Assembly: GCA_020851035.1 (NCBI GenBank)
Contig: JADZDM010000001.1
Span: 124,001-188,000 of the forward strand
Direction of reading: 5' to 3'
Origin: Gemmatimonadaceae bacterium
Lineage (GTDB): Bacteria; Gemmatimonadota; Gemmatimonadetes; Gemmatimonadales; Gemmatimonadaceae
Length of the DNA: 64,000 bases
This document shows, in pieces, positions 17,080 to 25,681 of this stretch. Each line of letters opens with the position of its first letter. The first letter of the stretch is position 1. Position numbers and translations under genes: made by a program. Below the pieces are notes generated by a model. It ran no database searches. It saw only the letters and a list, made by a program, of their open reading frames with translations, and was not told the DNA's origin.

Positions 17080-17555
17080 CCACCGGCACCCACGTGATCG
17101 GCCTGGTGTCGGACACGCACGGCATGGTGCGCGCCTCGCTGTTCACCGCGCTCGCCGGCGTGGACCGCATCCTGCACGCCGGCGACGTGGGCCCCGACGG
17201 CGTGCTGGCGGAGCTGGAGACCATCGCGCCGGTGCAGGCCGTGTACGGCAACACCGACCGCCCCGGCAACCCGCGACACTCGGCCGAGCTGGTGCTCGAC
17301 ATCGGCGGCGTGAGCGTCCACGTGAGCCACGGGCACGAACTCGGCAGCCCCACGCCCGAAAAGCTGCTCGCCGCCTATCCGCAGCAGGTGCTCGTCTACG
17401 GCCACACGCACCGGCAGCTGATCGTGGAATCGGGCGGGCGCCTGGTCGTGAACCCCGGCGCCGCCGGTGCCCGCCGCTTCGACCTGCTGCCGTCCGTTGC
17501 CGTGCTCACGATACAAGCGGGCGTGCCCTCCGTCGAGATCGTCGCGCTGGACTGA
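17076..17555 (+). CDS. YfcE/MJ0936-type metallophosphoesterase
   Basis: This 159-residue calcineurin-like phosphoesterase carries the ordered metal ligands SDTHG, HAGDVG, GNTD, SHGHE and GHTHR. The family hydrolyses phosphodiesters with Mn or Ni, and the physiological substrate is uncertain. The GTG at 17076 overlaps the ubiX stop by 4 bases and is the only start that keeps the first motif. It is the last gene of the quinone cluster. No direct role in quinone synthesis is known. Repeat element B begins 17 bases after its stop. Confidence 0.85.
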   Translation: MTTGTHVIGLVSDTHGMVRASLFTALAGVDRILHAGDVGPDGVLAELETIAPVQAVYGNTDRPGNPRHSAELVLDIGGVSVHVSHGHELGSPTPEKLLAAYPQQVLVYGHTHRQLIVESGGRLVVNPGAAGARRFDLLPSVAVLTIQAGVPSVEIVALD

Positions 17556-17571
17556 GATCGTTGGAACTGCA

Positions 17572-17806
17572 CCGACGCAAGGGCGCAAGGCGGCCTTCAG
17601 CCGGCGCAAAACAGCACAGAAACTCTGCTTCACGCCTTGGCGTCGGTGTCGCGCCGAGATCATGCGCTGATGTAACTGCTCTGGCAGTTGCAGTTCGCCA
17701 AGCACCTACGATGCAACGCTCGTCGCAGGCAGCCGTGATGCGAGCCGACGACTGGCGGTCTTGCGGCGGCCGAAGGCCGCACTGCGTCCTTGCGTCCTGC
17801 TGTTTC
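17572..17806. repeat. Nested-palindrome element, copy B
   Basis: The left arm (about 17572-17612) and right arm (about 17759-17806) are inverted copies. Both contain GACGCAAGG-type units and a GCGGCCTTC-GCCG block. The central hairpin is AACTGC (17674-17679) with GCAGTT (17690-17695), loop TCTGGCAGTT. CCAAGC and then CGATGC follow with the same spacing as in copy C. It fills the gap between the phosphoesterase gene and the end of a convergent MATE gene. It is more diverged than copies A and C. Confidence 0.75.
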
Positions 17807-17833
17807 TGAGCGAAACGGCACTGAACCGTCGCG

Positions 17834-19210
17834 TTATGCCGCGAGCGGTGGCGCGTCGCCGGGAGACAGGGCAGGCCCGAAGCGGCGATCGAGTTCCCGG
17901 CGGAGGAGCCAGACGCTGAAGAACATCTGGAGCGTGACGGTCACCACGCCCAGCCACCAGACGACCGTGGGCGAGAAGTTCGGCTGGCGCGAGAGCCAGA
18001 GCGCCGGGAGCACGAAGGTCACGAGGCGCGTGGCGCCGCTGATGAGTGACGGGATCGTGTTGCCGAGCGCCTGGAACATCCCGGAGCAGGTGAAGATCAG
18101 TCCCTGCGCGATGAAGTTGAAGCTGGCGATGTGCAGGAACGTCGCGCCCATCGCGATCACCGGCGCTTCCCTGGTGAACAGGGCCAGCACCCGGTCGGCC
18201 TGCCACTGGGCGAGGATCGTCGCGACCAGCATCACCGCGCTGCCGAGCAGCGCCGACTTGTGGAACGTCTCTCGCACGCGCTCGGGGTGGTGTGCGCCGA
18301 CGTTCTGGCCTGCCACCGGTGAGGCGGCGAAGGCGACGGCCATGGCGGGGAGGAAGATCGACTGCATCACGCGCGCCCCCAGGCCGTACCCCGCCTGTGC
18401 GGTGGCCCCGAACTGGCGGATCATGAAGTACATGAGCCCCGTCAGCACGAACAGCAGCAGGAACTCCGCCCCCGCCGGCAGGCCGATGCGGAGGATGCGC
18501 AGGATGGTCTCGCGCCGCGGCGCGATCTGCGCCATGGCGAGCGTGGCGAAGCGATCACCGCGCAGGAAGTAGATCCACCCCGCCACCACGCCGGCGGCGA
18601 TGCTGATGGCCGACGAGAGGCCCGCGCCAAGGGTGCCCAGCGGATGCCCCGTGCCCCAGCCGGCGATGAGCACCGGCGCCAGCAGCGCGTTCAGGATCAC
18701 GGTGCCGATCTGGATCACCATGCCCGGCTTGGCGACACCGGTGCCACGCAGCGCCGAGCCGAGGGTGAGCATCGCGAACTGCAGCGCGAGCGCCGGGATG
18801 AAGGCGAGCAGGTAGCGGCGGCCCTGTTCCACCGTCGCGGCGTCGGCCGCCATCGCCTGCATGTACGGGCGCATGAGTGCAAAGCCGAGGACCAGCGTGA
18901 CCACGCCGCCGATGCCGGACAGGAACAGGCTCTGGTTGAACACGAGCGTGGCATCGTCGCGGTCCTTCCGTCCGCTGGCCTGCGCGATCAGCGCCACCGT
19001 CCCCACGCCCAGCACCTGCGTGGCCGCCATCACGATGTACTGCAGCGTCCCCGCCGCGCTCACGCCAGCCAGCGCCGCATCGCCCAGCCCCGCCACGAAG
19101 TACAGGTCGATCAGCAGATAGGCCGTCTGGAACAGCATCCCGAACATCATCGGGATCGCCATCCTGATGATGTGCCGGAGGATGGGGCCCTGCGTCAGGT
19201 CGTTCATCAT
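17834..19210 (-). CDS. MATE-family exporter (second copy type)
   Basis: This 458-residue inner-membrane exporter has about 12 helices. MNDLTQGPILRHIIRMAIPM is a typical MATE opening, followed by FQTAYLLIDLYFVAGLGDAA and, in the second half, AASPVAGQNVGAHHPERV. The ATG at 19210 is chosen over a longer frame whose extra 31 residues are Arg-rich and overlap the spacer before repeat C. The gene is bracketed by repeat elements B and C, a few tens of bases from each end. It is distinct in sequence from the MATE gene at 8184-9530. The substrate is unknown. Confidence 0.87.
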   Translation of the reverse strand: MMNDLTQGPILRHIIRMAIPMMFGMLFQTAYLLIDLYFVAGLGDAALAGVSAAGTLQYIVMAATQVLGVGTVALIAQASGRKDRDDATLVFNQSLFLSGIGGVVTLVLGFALMRPYMQAMAADAATVEQGRRYLLAFIPALALQFAMLTLGSALRGTGVAKPGMVIQIGTVILNALLAPVLIAGWGTGHPLGTLGAGLSSAISIAAGVVAGWIYFLRGDRFATLAMAQIAPRRETILRILRIGLPAGAEFLLLFVLTGLMYFMIRQFGATAQAGYGLGARVMQSIFLPAMAVAFAASPVAGQNVGAHHPERVRETFHKSALLGSAVMLVATILAQWQADRVLALFTREAPVIAMGATFLHIASFNFIAQGLIFTCSGMFQALGNTIPSLISGATRLVTFVLPALWLSRQPNFSPTVVWWLGVVTVTLQMFFSVWLLRRELDRRFGPALSPGDAPPLAA

Positions 19211-19293
19211 CGCTCCGGCGTCGGGACGTCGCAATCTATCCTTCGCTGGCACGCCGCTCCAGACCGTCCAGTGACGTGAGCGGGCGGGAACGG

Positions 19294-19500
19294 CATGACG
19301 CAAAGGCGCAAAGGGCGCGAGGGACGCAAAGGAGTTCGCTCGCAGGGCAACGGTCTTGTGCGTGACAAGAGAAGGAATTGAGGGGAACAGCGATGGCAGT
19401 TGCAGTTCTCCAAGCCGTCCCGATGCCCCGAGCTATGCCGACGTCCGCCGTACGCACCGACCTCTTTGCGTCCTTCACGCCCTTTGCGCCTTTGCGTCAA
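19294..19500. repeat. Nested-palindrome element, copy C
   Basis: The left arm (19294-19333) and right arm (19462-19500) form a close inverted repeat of GACGCAAAG/GCGCAAAGG units. The central hairpin pairs 19382-19391 with 19402-19411 (one wobble, one mismatch), loop GATGGCAGTT. CCAAGC and CGATGC follow. The loop and flank match copies A and B, so conservation goes beyond arm symmetry. It fills the 304-base gap between the MATE start and the cardiolipin synthase stop and must overlap any promoter of the MATE gene. Confidence 0.85.
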
Positions 19501-19514
19501 AGCTGTTCACGATC

Positions 19515-20936
19515 TCAGAGCATCGGCGAAAACAGCCGCGCGAGCCCTTCGAAGAGCCGTCGCGGCAGTGTCTCGCGCCTGAGCGTTGCGGGCGTGACCT
19601 CGGTGGACTGGCGCAGGTCGGCCTGAAACATCGCCGCGAGACGCGAGACGGCTGCCTCGCCGTAGCAGATCGCGACCACCTCGAAGTTCAGCCGCAGGCT
19701 GCGGTTGTCGAGGTTGGCCGAGCCGACGATCGCGGCGTCGCCGTCCACCACCATCGTCTTGGCGTGCAGTGCCGGCGGGCCGTAGGCGAAGATGCGCACG
19801 CCGGCACCGAGCAGTTCCGGGAAGTAGCTGCGCGCCGCGGCGTCCACCAGCTTCTGGTCGCTCTTCGCCGGCACCAGCACCCGCACGTCCACACCGCGCA
19901 GCGCGGCCCCGGTCAGCGCAGACTGCATCGACTCGTCGGGCACGAAGTACGGGGTCGAGATCCAGACGCGCTGCCGGGCGGTGGTGATCGCGGCGAAGTA
20001 GACGGCATGGATGCTCTGCGGGTGTGCATCCGGCCCCGACGCACAGACCTGCACGAGGTGGTCACCGTCGCCGGTCAGCGGTGGCAGGTACTCGGCACCG
20101 TCGATCGCGATGTCGGTGGCGTACTGCCAGTCCTCGAGGAAGGCGAGTGCCAGCGGCGCGACGGCGTCGCCCTCCAGCCGCAGGTGGGTGTCACGCCAGG
20201 CCTCGGCGCCCGTCACCGTCGCATCGTGGCAGTCATCGATGTTCATGCCGCCGGTGAAGCCGAGCCGCCCGTCGCAGACGACGATCTTGCGGTGCGTCCG
20301 GAAGTTGACGAAGCCGGGACGCATGCGGGGCCCGAACCGCGCGACCTCGATGCCCGCGTCGCGCATCGGCTGCAGGTAGTCCCCGAGTCGCGACGTGCCG
20401 AGTCCGTCGAGCAGCAGGCGCACCTGCACGCCGGCCGCCGCCCGCTCGATGAGGGCCGCGCGCAGGCGTCTCGCCACCACCCCGTCGGTGAGGATATAGT
20501 ACTCGAGGTGCACGTGGTGCCGCGCCGACGCGATCGCGTCCATCATCGCGTCGTACGTGGTGGCACCGTCGTCGAAGATCGTGACGTCCACGCAGGGCAG
20601 CGGCGGCGCCTGCTCGGTGCCGGCCGCAATCGCCGCCAGCCGTGCCCCGGTGATGCCGAGCGTGTCGACCGCGCGGGCGCGGTCCGGGCGTGTGCCATGG
20701 GCGCGTTCCCGCGGCGCGGCGCGGGCGATCCCGCGCCGCCGCCGCTTGCGATCGAGCCGGCGGGGCCCGAGGAAGTAGTAGACCAGGAAGCCCAGGATCG
20801 GCAGCCACGCCATGCCCACGATCCACGCCAGCGTCGCCAGCGGGGGGCGCCGCTCGAGCAGGATGTACATCGACATCCCGATCACCCACACCACCTCGAG
20901 CGCGATGGCCCAGTTCGGCAACTCGACGAAGTTCAT
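19515..20936 (-). CDS. cls: Cardiolipin synthase (phospholipase D family)
   Basis: This 473-residue membrane enzyme makes cardiolipin from phosphatidylglycerol. Two N-terminal transmembrane segments (PLDc_N, about 10-60) precede two PLD catalytic halves. The HxK motifs are RTHRKIVVCDGRLGFTGGMN and LHAKTMVVDGDAAIVGSANL. The ATG at 20936 puts the first helix directly after the start. The longer frame upstream overlaps the UvrC-like gene antisense-free but reads as Arg-rich linker. Only 10 bases separate it from the preceding leftward gene, so it may be its co-transcribed neighbour. Confidence 0.92.
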   Translation of the reverse strand: MNFVELPNWAIALEVVWVIGMSMYILLERRPPLATLAWIVGMAWLPILGFLVYYFLGPRRLDRKRRRRGIARAAPRERAHGTRPDRARAVDTLGITGARLAAIAAGTEQAPPLPCVDVTIFDDGATTYDAMMDAIASARHHVHLEYYILTDGVVARRLRAALIERAAAGVQVRLLLDGLGTSRLGDYLQPMRDAGIEVARFGPRMRPGFVNFRTHRKIVVCDGRLGFTGGMNIDDCHDATVTGAEAWRDTHLRLEGDAVAPLALAFLEDWQYATDIAIDGAEYLPPLTGDGDHLVQVCASGPDAHPQSIHAVYFAAITTARQRVWISTPYFVPDESMQSALTGAALRGVDVRVLVPAKSDQKLVDAAARSYFPELLGAGVRIFAYGPPALHAKTMVVDGDAAIVGSANLDNRSLRLNFEVVAICYGEAAVSRLAAMFQADLRQSTEVTPATLRRETLPRRLFEGLARLFSPML

Positions 20937-20946
20937 GCCGTGTGGC

Positions 20947-22281
20947 TCATGCGCCAAACTGCGCCATCGCCATCGCCGGGGGCAGGGTGCGCGCGAACTC
21001 GTCCGCATTCCGCTGGAACCAGCCCGAGAGCAGCAGCAGCTCGTCGATCTCGTGCGTGGGCACCTGGCGCGTGGGGCGCTCCGCGCCGTGGAACACGCGC
21101 CGGCACCATTCCGCGAACTCCAGCTGCTCGCGCCGGGTGACGGGCAGCTTCAGGTCGGCGCGCACCGTGCCGCGCTTCACCAGGTAGATGCGCGTCTCGT
21201 TGCCATGCCCCGTGACCGGATACGCGAACGTGAGCGTCTCGACGGCAAAGCGCAGCTTCTCGAGCTGGATGCGGAGGATCTCGAGGCGATGCAGCTTGTC
21301 GCGGGCCTGCGCCGCCCGCTCGAACTCGAGCGCATCGCTGTGCCGCTGCATGCGCGACGCCAGCGCCAGCAGCGGCCCGTCGCTGGAGCCATCGAGGAAG
21401 GCGCGCGCGAGGTCGAGCTGTGTCGCGTACTCGCGTTCCGTGACGGCGCCGACACAGGGGCCGACGCACTTCCCGATCTCGTGCCGGATGCACCCCGGGG
21501 TGCGCGGCGTGGCGATCACCGGCAGCTCCGCCTGGTCGCGGAAGTGCATCGGCACGTCGCTGGCGCAGTCGCGCAGGCCCAGCACGTCACTCAGCTCGCG
21601 CAGCGCCTCACCCACGCGGCCGGCGCTCAGGTACGGGCCGAAGTAGATGCCCCGCTCGTCGCCCGACGCGTCGCGCGTGACGGTGAACTTCGGCGCCTTG
21701 CCGGTGGTGAGCTTCACGAAGCAGTAGTGCCGCGCGTCGCGCTTCATCATCCAGTTGTAGCGCGGCCGGAGCTGCTTGATCAGCCGCAGCTCGCGCAGCA
21801 GCGACGCGAACTCGCTCGGCTGGTACTCCCACTCGATGCGCGCGGCACGCCACAGGATGCGGGCGCCCTTGTCGTGCGGCCATTCGGCGCGGAAGTAGCT
21901 CAGCAGCCGGGTGCGCAGCTGCTTCGACTTGCCCACGTACAGCACCTCGCCCTCGGCGCCGATGAAGCGGTAGGTGCCGGGACGGTCCTGCGTGCCGGCC
22001 TTCACCAGCTCGCGCAGCGCGTCGAGGTCGGTGACAGGCTTGCGCTTCCCCTTCCGCTTGCGCGTGGTGGCGGCGCCATCGGTGGTGTCGTCGAGCAGGA
22101 GGTCGACGCTCACGCCCATGTCGGCGGGCGGGAGGCTGGAGCCGGCGGCGGCCTTCGCGGCCTCGAGCTCGGCCAGCGTCACCGCCCGTTCCACGCTCAG
22201 CCGCTCGTCACTCCGGCCGCGCGCCGGTGCCACGCCGAAGAGCGCGAACAGGTCTCGCTGCCCGGCGATGGTCCCCTTCAC
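20947..22281 (-). CDS. GIY-YIG nuclease with UvrC N-terminal architecture (Cho-like)
   Basis: This 444-residue protein carries the first half of UvrC. A GIY-YIG nuclease domain (about 100-190) begins with GTYRFIGAEGEVLYVGKSKQ. A Cys-containing segment, CIRHEIGKCVGPC, and a UVR-like helical region follow (about 290-340). The RNase H-like second nuclease and helix-hairpin-helix domains of UvrC are absent. This is the layout of Cho endonucleases, which cut 3' of lesions in nucleotide excision repair. An extra N-terminal 95 residues with a Lys/Arg patch precede the nuclease. The GTG at 22281 overlaps the mutM stop, so both repair genes are coupled. Confidence 0.82.
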   Translation of the reverse strand: MKGTIAGQRDLFALFGVAPARGRSDERLSVERAVTLAELEAAKAAAGSSLPPADMGVSVDLLLDDTTDGAATTRKRKGKRKPVTDLDALRELVKAGTQDRPGTYRFIGAEGEVLYVGKSKQLRTRLLSYFRAEWPHDKGARILWRAARIEWEYQPSEFASLLRELRLIKQLRPRYNWMMKRDARHYCFVKLTTGKAPKFTVTRDASGDERGIYFGPYLSAGRVGEALRELSDVLGLRDCASDVPMHFRDQAELPVIATPRTPGCIRHEIGKCVGPCVGAVTEREYATQLDLARAFLDGSSDGPLLALASRMQRHSDALEFERAAQARDKLHRLEILRIQLEKLRFAVETLTFAYPVTGHGNETRIYLVKRGTVRADLKLPVTRREQLEFAEWCRRVFHGAERPTRQVPTHEIDELLLLSGWFQRNADEFARTLPPAMAMAQFGA

Positions 22282-23111
22282 GACTGGCACCGCCAGCAGA
22301 ACACGGTGGTGCGGCCGTCGATGGCCGCGCTGTCCACCAGCAGCGTGCCGCAGCGGCGGCAGGGCAGGCTCCCGCGCCCGTAGGCCTGCAGGTGGGGCAC
22401 GAACCCGCCGCGCCCGCCGGTGGCGTCCACGTAGTCGCGGAAGCTGGTGCCGCGCACCGCGATCGACGCCTCGAGCACCTCGCGCAGCGACGACAGCAGC
22501 GCGGCCCCCTCGCGATCGGTGAGCGAGGCGGCGGCACGCGACGGGTCGATCCCCGCCATCCAGCACGCCTCGTTCGCGTAGATGTTGCCGACCCCCGCCA
22601 GCACCCGCTGATCCATGAGCACCTTCTTGACGGCCTGGCGTGAGTTCCGAAGAGAAGCCGAAAATCGCCCGGCCGTCAGCGCCGGGTCAAGCGGCTCCGG
22701 GCCGAGCGGCCGGAGATGGGCGGCCAGTGCGTCCGGGGTGAAGAGCGACACCGTGCCCAGCCGACGGATGTCGCGGTAGTGGAGCCGGCGGCCGTCGGCG
22801 AGGCTCAGCGAGAGGGTGATGTACTCCCGGTCGCGGTCGCTGATGTCGGTGGGGACCGTCTCCACCAGCAGCGCGCCGGTGAAACGCGGCTGGACGACGA
22901 TGGCGTCGCCGCTGGCGAGGTCGAGGATCACCAGCTTGGCCCGCCGGCGGGCGCCGGTGATCGTGGTGCCGGTGAGGCGTGCCCCGAACCCGGCGGCATC
23001 GACCCCGCGCAGCACGTCGGCCTTCCGCACCGCGACGCCGGTGATGCGCGCCCCCGTCACCATCGCGTGCAGGTCGCGCGCGATGGTCTCCGTCTCGGGG
23101 AGCTCAGGCAC
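22278..23111 (-). CDS. mutM: Formamidopyrimidine-DNA glycosylase
   Basis: This 277-residue bifunctional glycosylase/AP lyase removes 8-oxoguanine and formamidopyrimidines. The N-terminal catalytic PELPETETIARDL follows directly on a GTG start at 23111; the Pro after the start residue is the nucleophile. The helix-two-turn-helix region has KKVLMDQRVLAGVGNIYANE, and the C-terminal zinc finger reads CRRCG then CWRC. The gene overlaps purD by 8 bases upstream and the Cho-like nuclease by 4 bases downstream, so three genes form one leftward unit. Confidence 0.95.
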   Translation of the reverse strand: MPELPETETIARDLHAMVTGARITGVAVRKADVLRGVDAAGFGARLTGTTITGARRRAKLVILDLASGDAIVVQPRFTGALLVETVPTDISDRDREYITLSLSLADGRRLHYRDIRRLGTVSLFTPDALAAHLRPLGPEPLDPALTAGRFSASLRNSRQAVKKVLMDQRVLAGVGNIYANEACWMAGIDPSRAAASLTDREGAALLSSLREVLEASIAVRGTSFRDYVDATGGRGGFVPHLQAYGRGSLPCRRCGTLLVDSAAIDGRTTVFCWRCQS

Positions 23112-24411
23112 CGCGGGCGAGCGCGCGCCAGCCGATGTCGCGGCGGAAGAAGGCGCCGGTGAACTGCACGCCGGCGGCGAGCGCGCCGGAGCGCTGCTGC
23201 GCGCCGGCCAGCGTGGTGCCGGTGGCGGTGGCCGCGAGCACGCGACCGCCGCTGGTGACCAGTGTGCCGTCGCGGAGCGTGGTGCCGGCGTGGAAGAGCC
23301 AGGTGCCATCGCCCGCGACGGGGAGCGTGATGGCATCGCCGGATCGCGGCGTGCCCGGATAGCCGGCTGCGGCGAGCACCGTGGTGACCACCGCGCGCGC
23401 CGGCGCGAACACCGGCACCGGGTGGATCCGCTCACCGCGCGCCACCTGGAGCATCACGTCGATCATCCGGGCATCGTCGGCCAGGGCGGTCAGCACCGCC
23501 TGCGTCTCGGGATCGCCGAATCGGCAGTTGAACTCCACCACGCGCGGGCCGGTGGGCGTCAGCATCACGCCGCAGTAGAGCAGGCCGCGGAACGGCGTGC
23601 CGCGCTCGCGCATCGCGCGCAGCGTCGGCGTCACGATCGCGTCGAGCACGCGGCGGATGCCGTCCGGCAGGGTGCCGTCACGCCAGGTGTACGCGGCGTC
23701 CCCGGCATCGGCGGGACAGTACGCCCCCATGCCACCCGTGTTCGGCCCGGTGTCACCCTCCCCCACGCGCTTGTGATCCTGCGCGGCCGGCAACGGCACC
23801 GCCGTCTCGCCGTCGGTGATCACGAACAGCGAGAGTTCCTCGCCGGTCATGAACTCCTCCACCAGCACCTCGGCACCGGCGTCACCGAAGGCGTTGTCCT
23901 CGAGCATCGAACCGATGGCGGCGTCTGCCTCGGCGAGCGTCATCGCCACCACCACGCCCTTGCCGGCGGCGAGGCCGCTGGCCTTGATCACCACCGGTGC
24001 GCCGAACTGGCGTGCGGCCGCCTTCGCCGAGTCGACGCTGGTGTGCATCGAGGCGCGCGCGGTGGGCACGCCGGCATCTGCCATGATGGCCTTCGCGAAG
24101 ACCTTCGAGGTCTCGAGCTGTGCCGCCTCACGCGTGGGCCCGAACACGGCGATGCCGTGCGCGACCAGCGCATCGGCGAGTCCGGCCGCCAGCGGCGCCT
24201 CGGGGCCGACGATCACGGCATCGACGCGTTCCTGCCAGGCGAGCGTCACCAGGCCCGTGACGTCGGCGGCCGCGGTGGGCACGCAGCGGGCGAGTGCGGC
24301 GATCCCGGGGTTGCCCGGTGCGGCCAGCAGGGTGGCGTCGGGATGTTCGTGCCGGATGCGCCAGGCGAGGGCATGTTCGCGGCCTCCGCCGCCGACGAGC
24401 AGGAGTTTCAT
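23104..24411 (-). CDS. purD: Phosphoribosylamine-glycine ligase (GAR synthetase)
   Basis: This 435-residue ATP-grasp enzyme joins glycine to phosphoribosylamine in purine synthesis. It opens with MKLLLVGGGGREHALAWRI. It also shows VGPEAPLAAGLAD, KASGLAAGKGVVVA in the ATP-grasp domain, QDHKRVGEGDTGPNTGGMGA and FNCRFGDPETQ. Length and domain order are standard. It is the first gene of a leftward unit with mutM and the Cho-like gene. A strong hairpin 58 bases upstream of its start separates it from the M48 protease gene. Confidence 0.96.
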   Translation of the reverse strand: MKLLLVGGGGREHALAWRIRHEHPDATLLAAPGNPGIAALARCVPTAAADVTGLVTLAWQERVDAVIVGPEAPLAAGLADALVAHGIAVFGPTREAAQLETSKVFAKAIMADAGVPTARASMHTSVDSAKAAARQFGAPVVIKASGLAAGKGVVVAMTLAEADAAIGSMLEDNAFGDAGAEVLVEEFMTGEELSLFVITDGETAVPLPAAQDHKRVGEGDTGPNTGGMGAYCPADAGDAAYTWRDGTLPDGIRRVLDAIVTPTLRAMRERGTPFRGLLYCGVMLTPTGPRVVEFNCRFGDPETQAVLTALADDARMIDVMLQVARGERIHPVPVFAPARAVVTTVLAAAGYPGTPRSGDAITLPVAGDGTWLFHAGTTLRDGTLVTSGGRVLAATATGTTLAGAQQRSGALAAGVQFTGAFFRRDIGWRALARGA

Positions 24412-24468
24412 GCGGCCAATCTACCCGGACCCCGCGTGGCGCGGCCGGTGCGGGCGACCGGTACACGA

Positions 24469-24504
24469 ACGCCGGCCCGTCCCGTGGCGGGGACGGACCG
24501 GCGT
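24469..24504 (-). terminator. Strong hairpin between M48 protease gene and purD
   Basis: ACGCCGG (24469-24475) pairs with CCGGCGT (24498-24504), and CCGTCCC (24477-24483) with GGGACGG (24490-24496), with one unpaired base on each side. It lies just after the leftward protease stop and before purD. There is no T-tract on the leftward strand, so terminator function is inferred. Confidence 0.5.
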
Positions 24505-24527
24505 GGCCTGCACCGCGCCGGCAGCCG

Positions 24528-25496
24528 TCAGCCGCCGGCCTTCCGGCGGAACGCGTCGGCCGCGCGGGCGAAGGAATCTCCGACCTTGCCGAAGGTTTCC
24601 CGCGCCTGCTGGCCGTAGTAGTCGGCGGCACCGCGCACGTCATCGGCGTACGTCTGCTGCGGGCCGGCACCGTCACGCCGCGGGTACTCACCACCCACGA
24701 TCCGTGCATAGGTGCCACTCGCCACCCAGCGCTGCAGCTCGGCCGCACGCACGGTGTTGAACGGGTGCTCGCGGAGGGCCGTGTTGATCGCCTTGAGCAG
24801 CGCGTCCCAGGCGCTCCCCTCGCTTTCGTACTCCGCGGCCTGGCGCAGGAACGCGTCGAGGTCGCCCTCACCGGGCGTGATCGAGCCGCCGGCCAGCCGG
24901 AAGAAGGTGCGCATGGCCACCGTGGTGTCCTGCACCCCCAGCAGCGCGGCGCGGTCGCAGCTCAGCTCCGCCTTGCGGCTCCACTCCAGCAGCGCGAGCT
25001 GGAACGGCATCAGCGCCAGGCCGGCCAGGAACGGGAGTGCGCTGAAGCCGATGGTGCTCACGATCACCGCCAGCGTGCGGTAGGTCATGTGCCCGCTCGC
25101 GATGTGGCCCACCTCGTGGGCGATCACGAAGCGCACCTCGTCGTCGCTTAGCGCCGCGATGGTGCCGGTGTTGATCACGATGAATGGCCGCTCGAAGCCG
25201 ATCGCGCCGGCGTTGACGAGCGGGGTCTGGGTGACGTAGAGGTCCGGGACGCTGGTGACGTCGAGCACCGCGCAGACCTCGCGCAGCATGTGGTAGAGCT
25301 TCGGGTGCTGCGTGGGGCCGGTGCGGACCGCGTTGGCCAGGAAGAGGTGGCGCAGGCCGCGCTCACCGAAGAAGCCGGCCACCTTCCGCACGACCTCGTC
25401 GAAGCCGGGGAGCTGGCGCAGCGTGTTGAGTGCCGCACGGTCGGCGGGATGCTCCCACGCGGTGGAGGCGATCTGGGGCAGGGGCGTCACGGACAT
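24528..25496 (-). CDS. M48-family zinc metalloprotease (HtpX-like)
   Basis: This 322-residue protein has the zinc-protease motif HEVGH in RFVIAHEVGHIASGHMTYRT (about 125-145). The third ligand glutamate is in SRKAELSCDRAAL. A hydrophobic stretch between them (about 148-175) may be membrane-associated. M48 enzymes degrade misfolded or membrane proteins. The ATG at 25496 begins MSVTPLPQIAS, and the upstream extension is basic and unlike a signal peptide. The C-terminal 70 residues are polar with Tyr/Gln-rich helices. Substrates are unknown. Hairpins flank the gene on both sides, so it is probably transcribed alone. Confidence 0.88.
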   Translation of the reverse strand: MSVTPLPQIASTAWEHPADRAALNTLRQLPGFDEVVRKVAGFFGERGLRHLFLANAVRTGPTQHPKLYHMLREVCAVLDVTSVPDLYVTQTPLVNAGAIGFERPFIVINTGTIAALSDDEVRFVIAHEVGHIASGHMTYRTLAVIVSTIGFSALPFLAGLALMPFQLALLEWSRKAELSCDRAALLGVQDTTVAMRTFFRLAGGSITPGEGDLDAFLRQAAEYESEGSAWDALLKAINTALREHPFNTVRAAELQRWVASGTYARIVGGEYPRRDGAGPQQTYADDVRGAADYYGQQARETFGKVGDSFARAADAFRRKAGG

Positions 25497-25621
25497 GGCG
25501 ATCCTCGTCGCTCGGGGAAGACGGTCGGCAGGAGACTCGTGCATGCGAATCGGACAGTGAAGCCGGGCCCCGGTCCCTCCGACACTCAGTCGGGCAAGGA
25601 ACGGTCCGGCGCCACCCCGTG

Positions 25622-25643
25622 CCGCAGGGTAGGGACCCTACGG
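25622..25643 (-). terminator. Small hairpin in the 185-base gap after the PLP enzyme gene
   Basis: CCG and AGGGT pair with ACCCT and CGG around an AGGG loop, with one unpaired base each side. It follows the leftward stop at 25682. The stem is short and has no T-run, so this is weak. Confidence 0.3.
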
Positions 25644-25681
25644 CGGGAGGCGCTGCCCGGTGTCAGCCGCGACGAGGCGGC

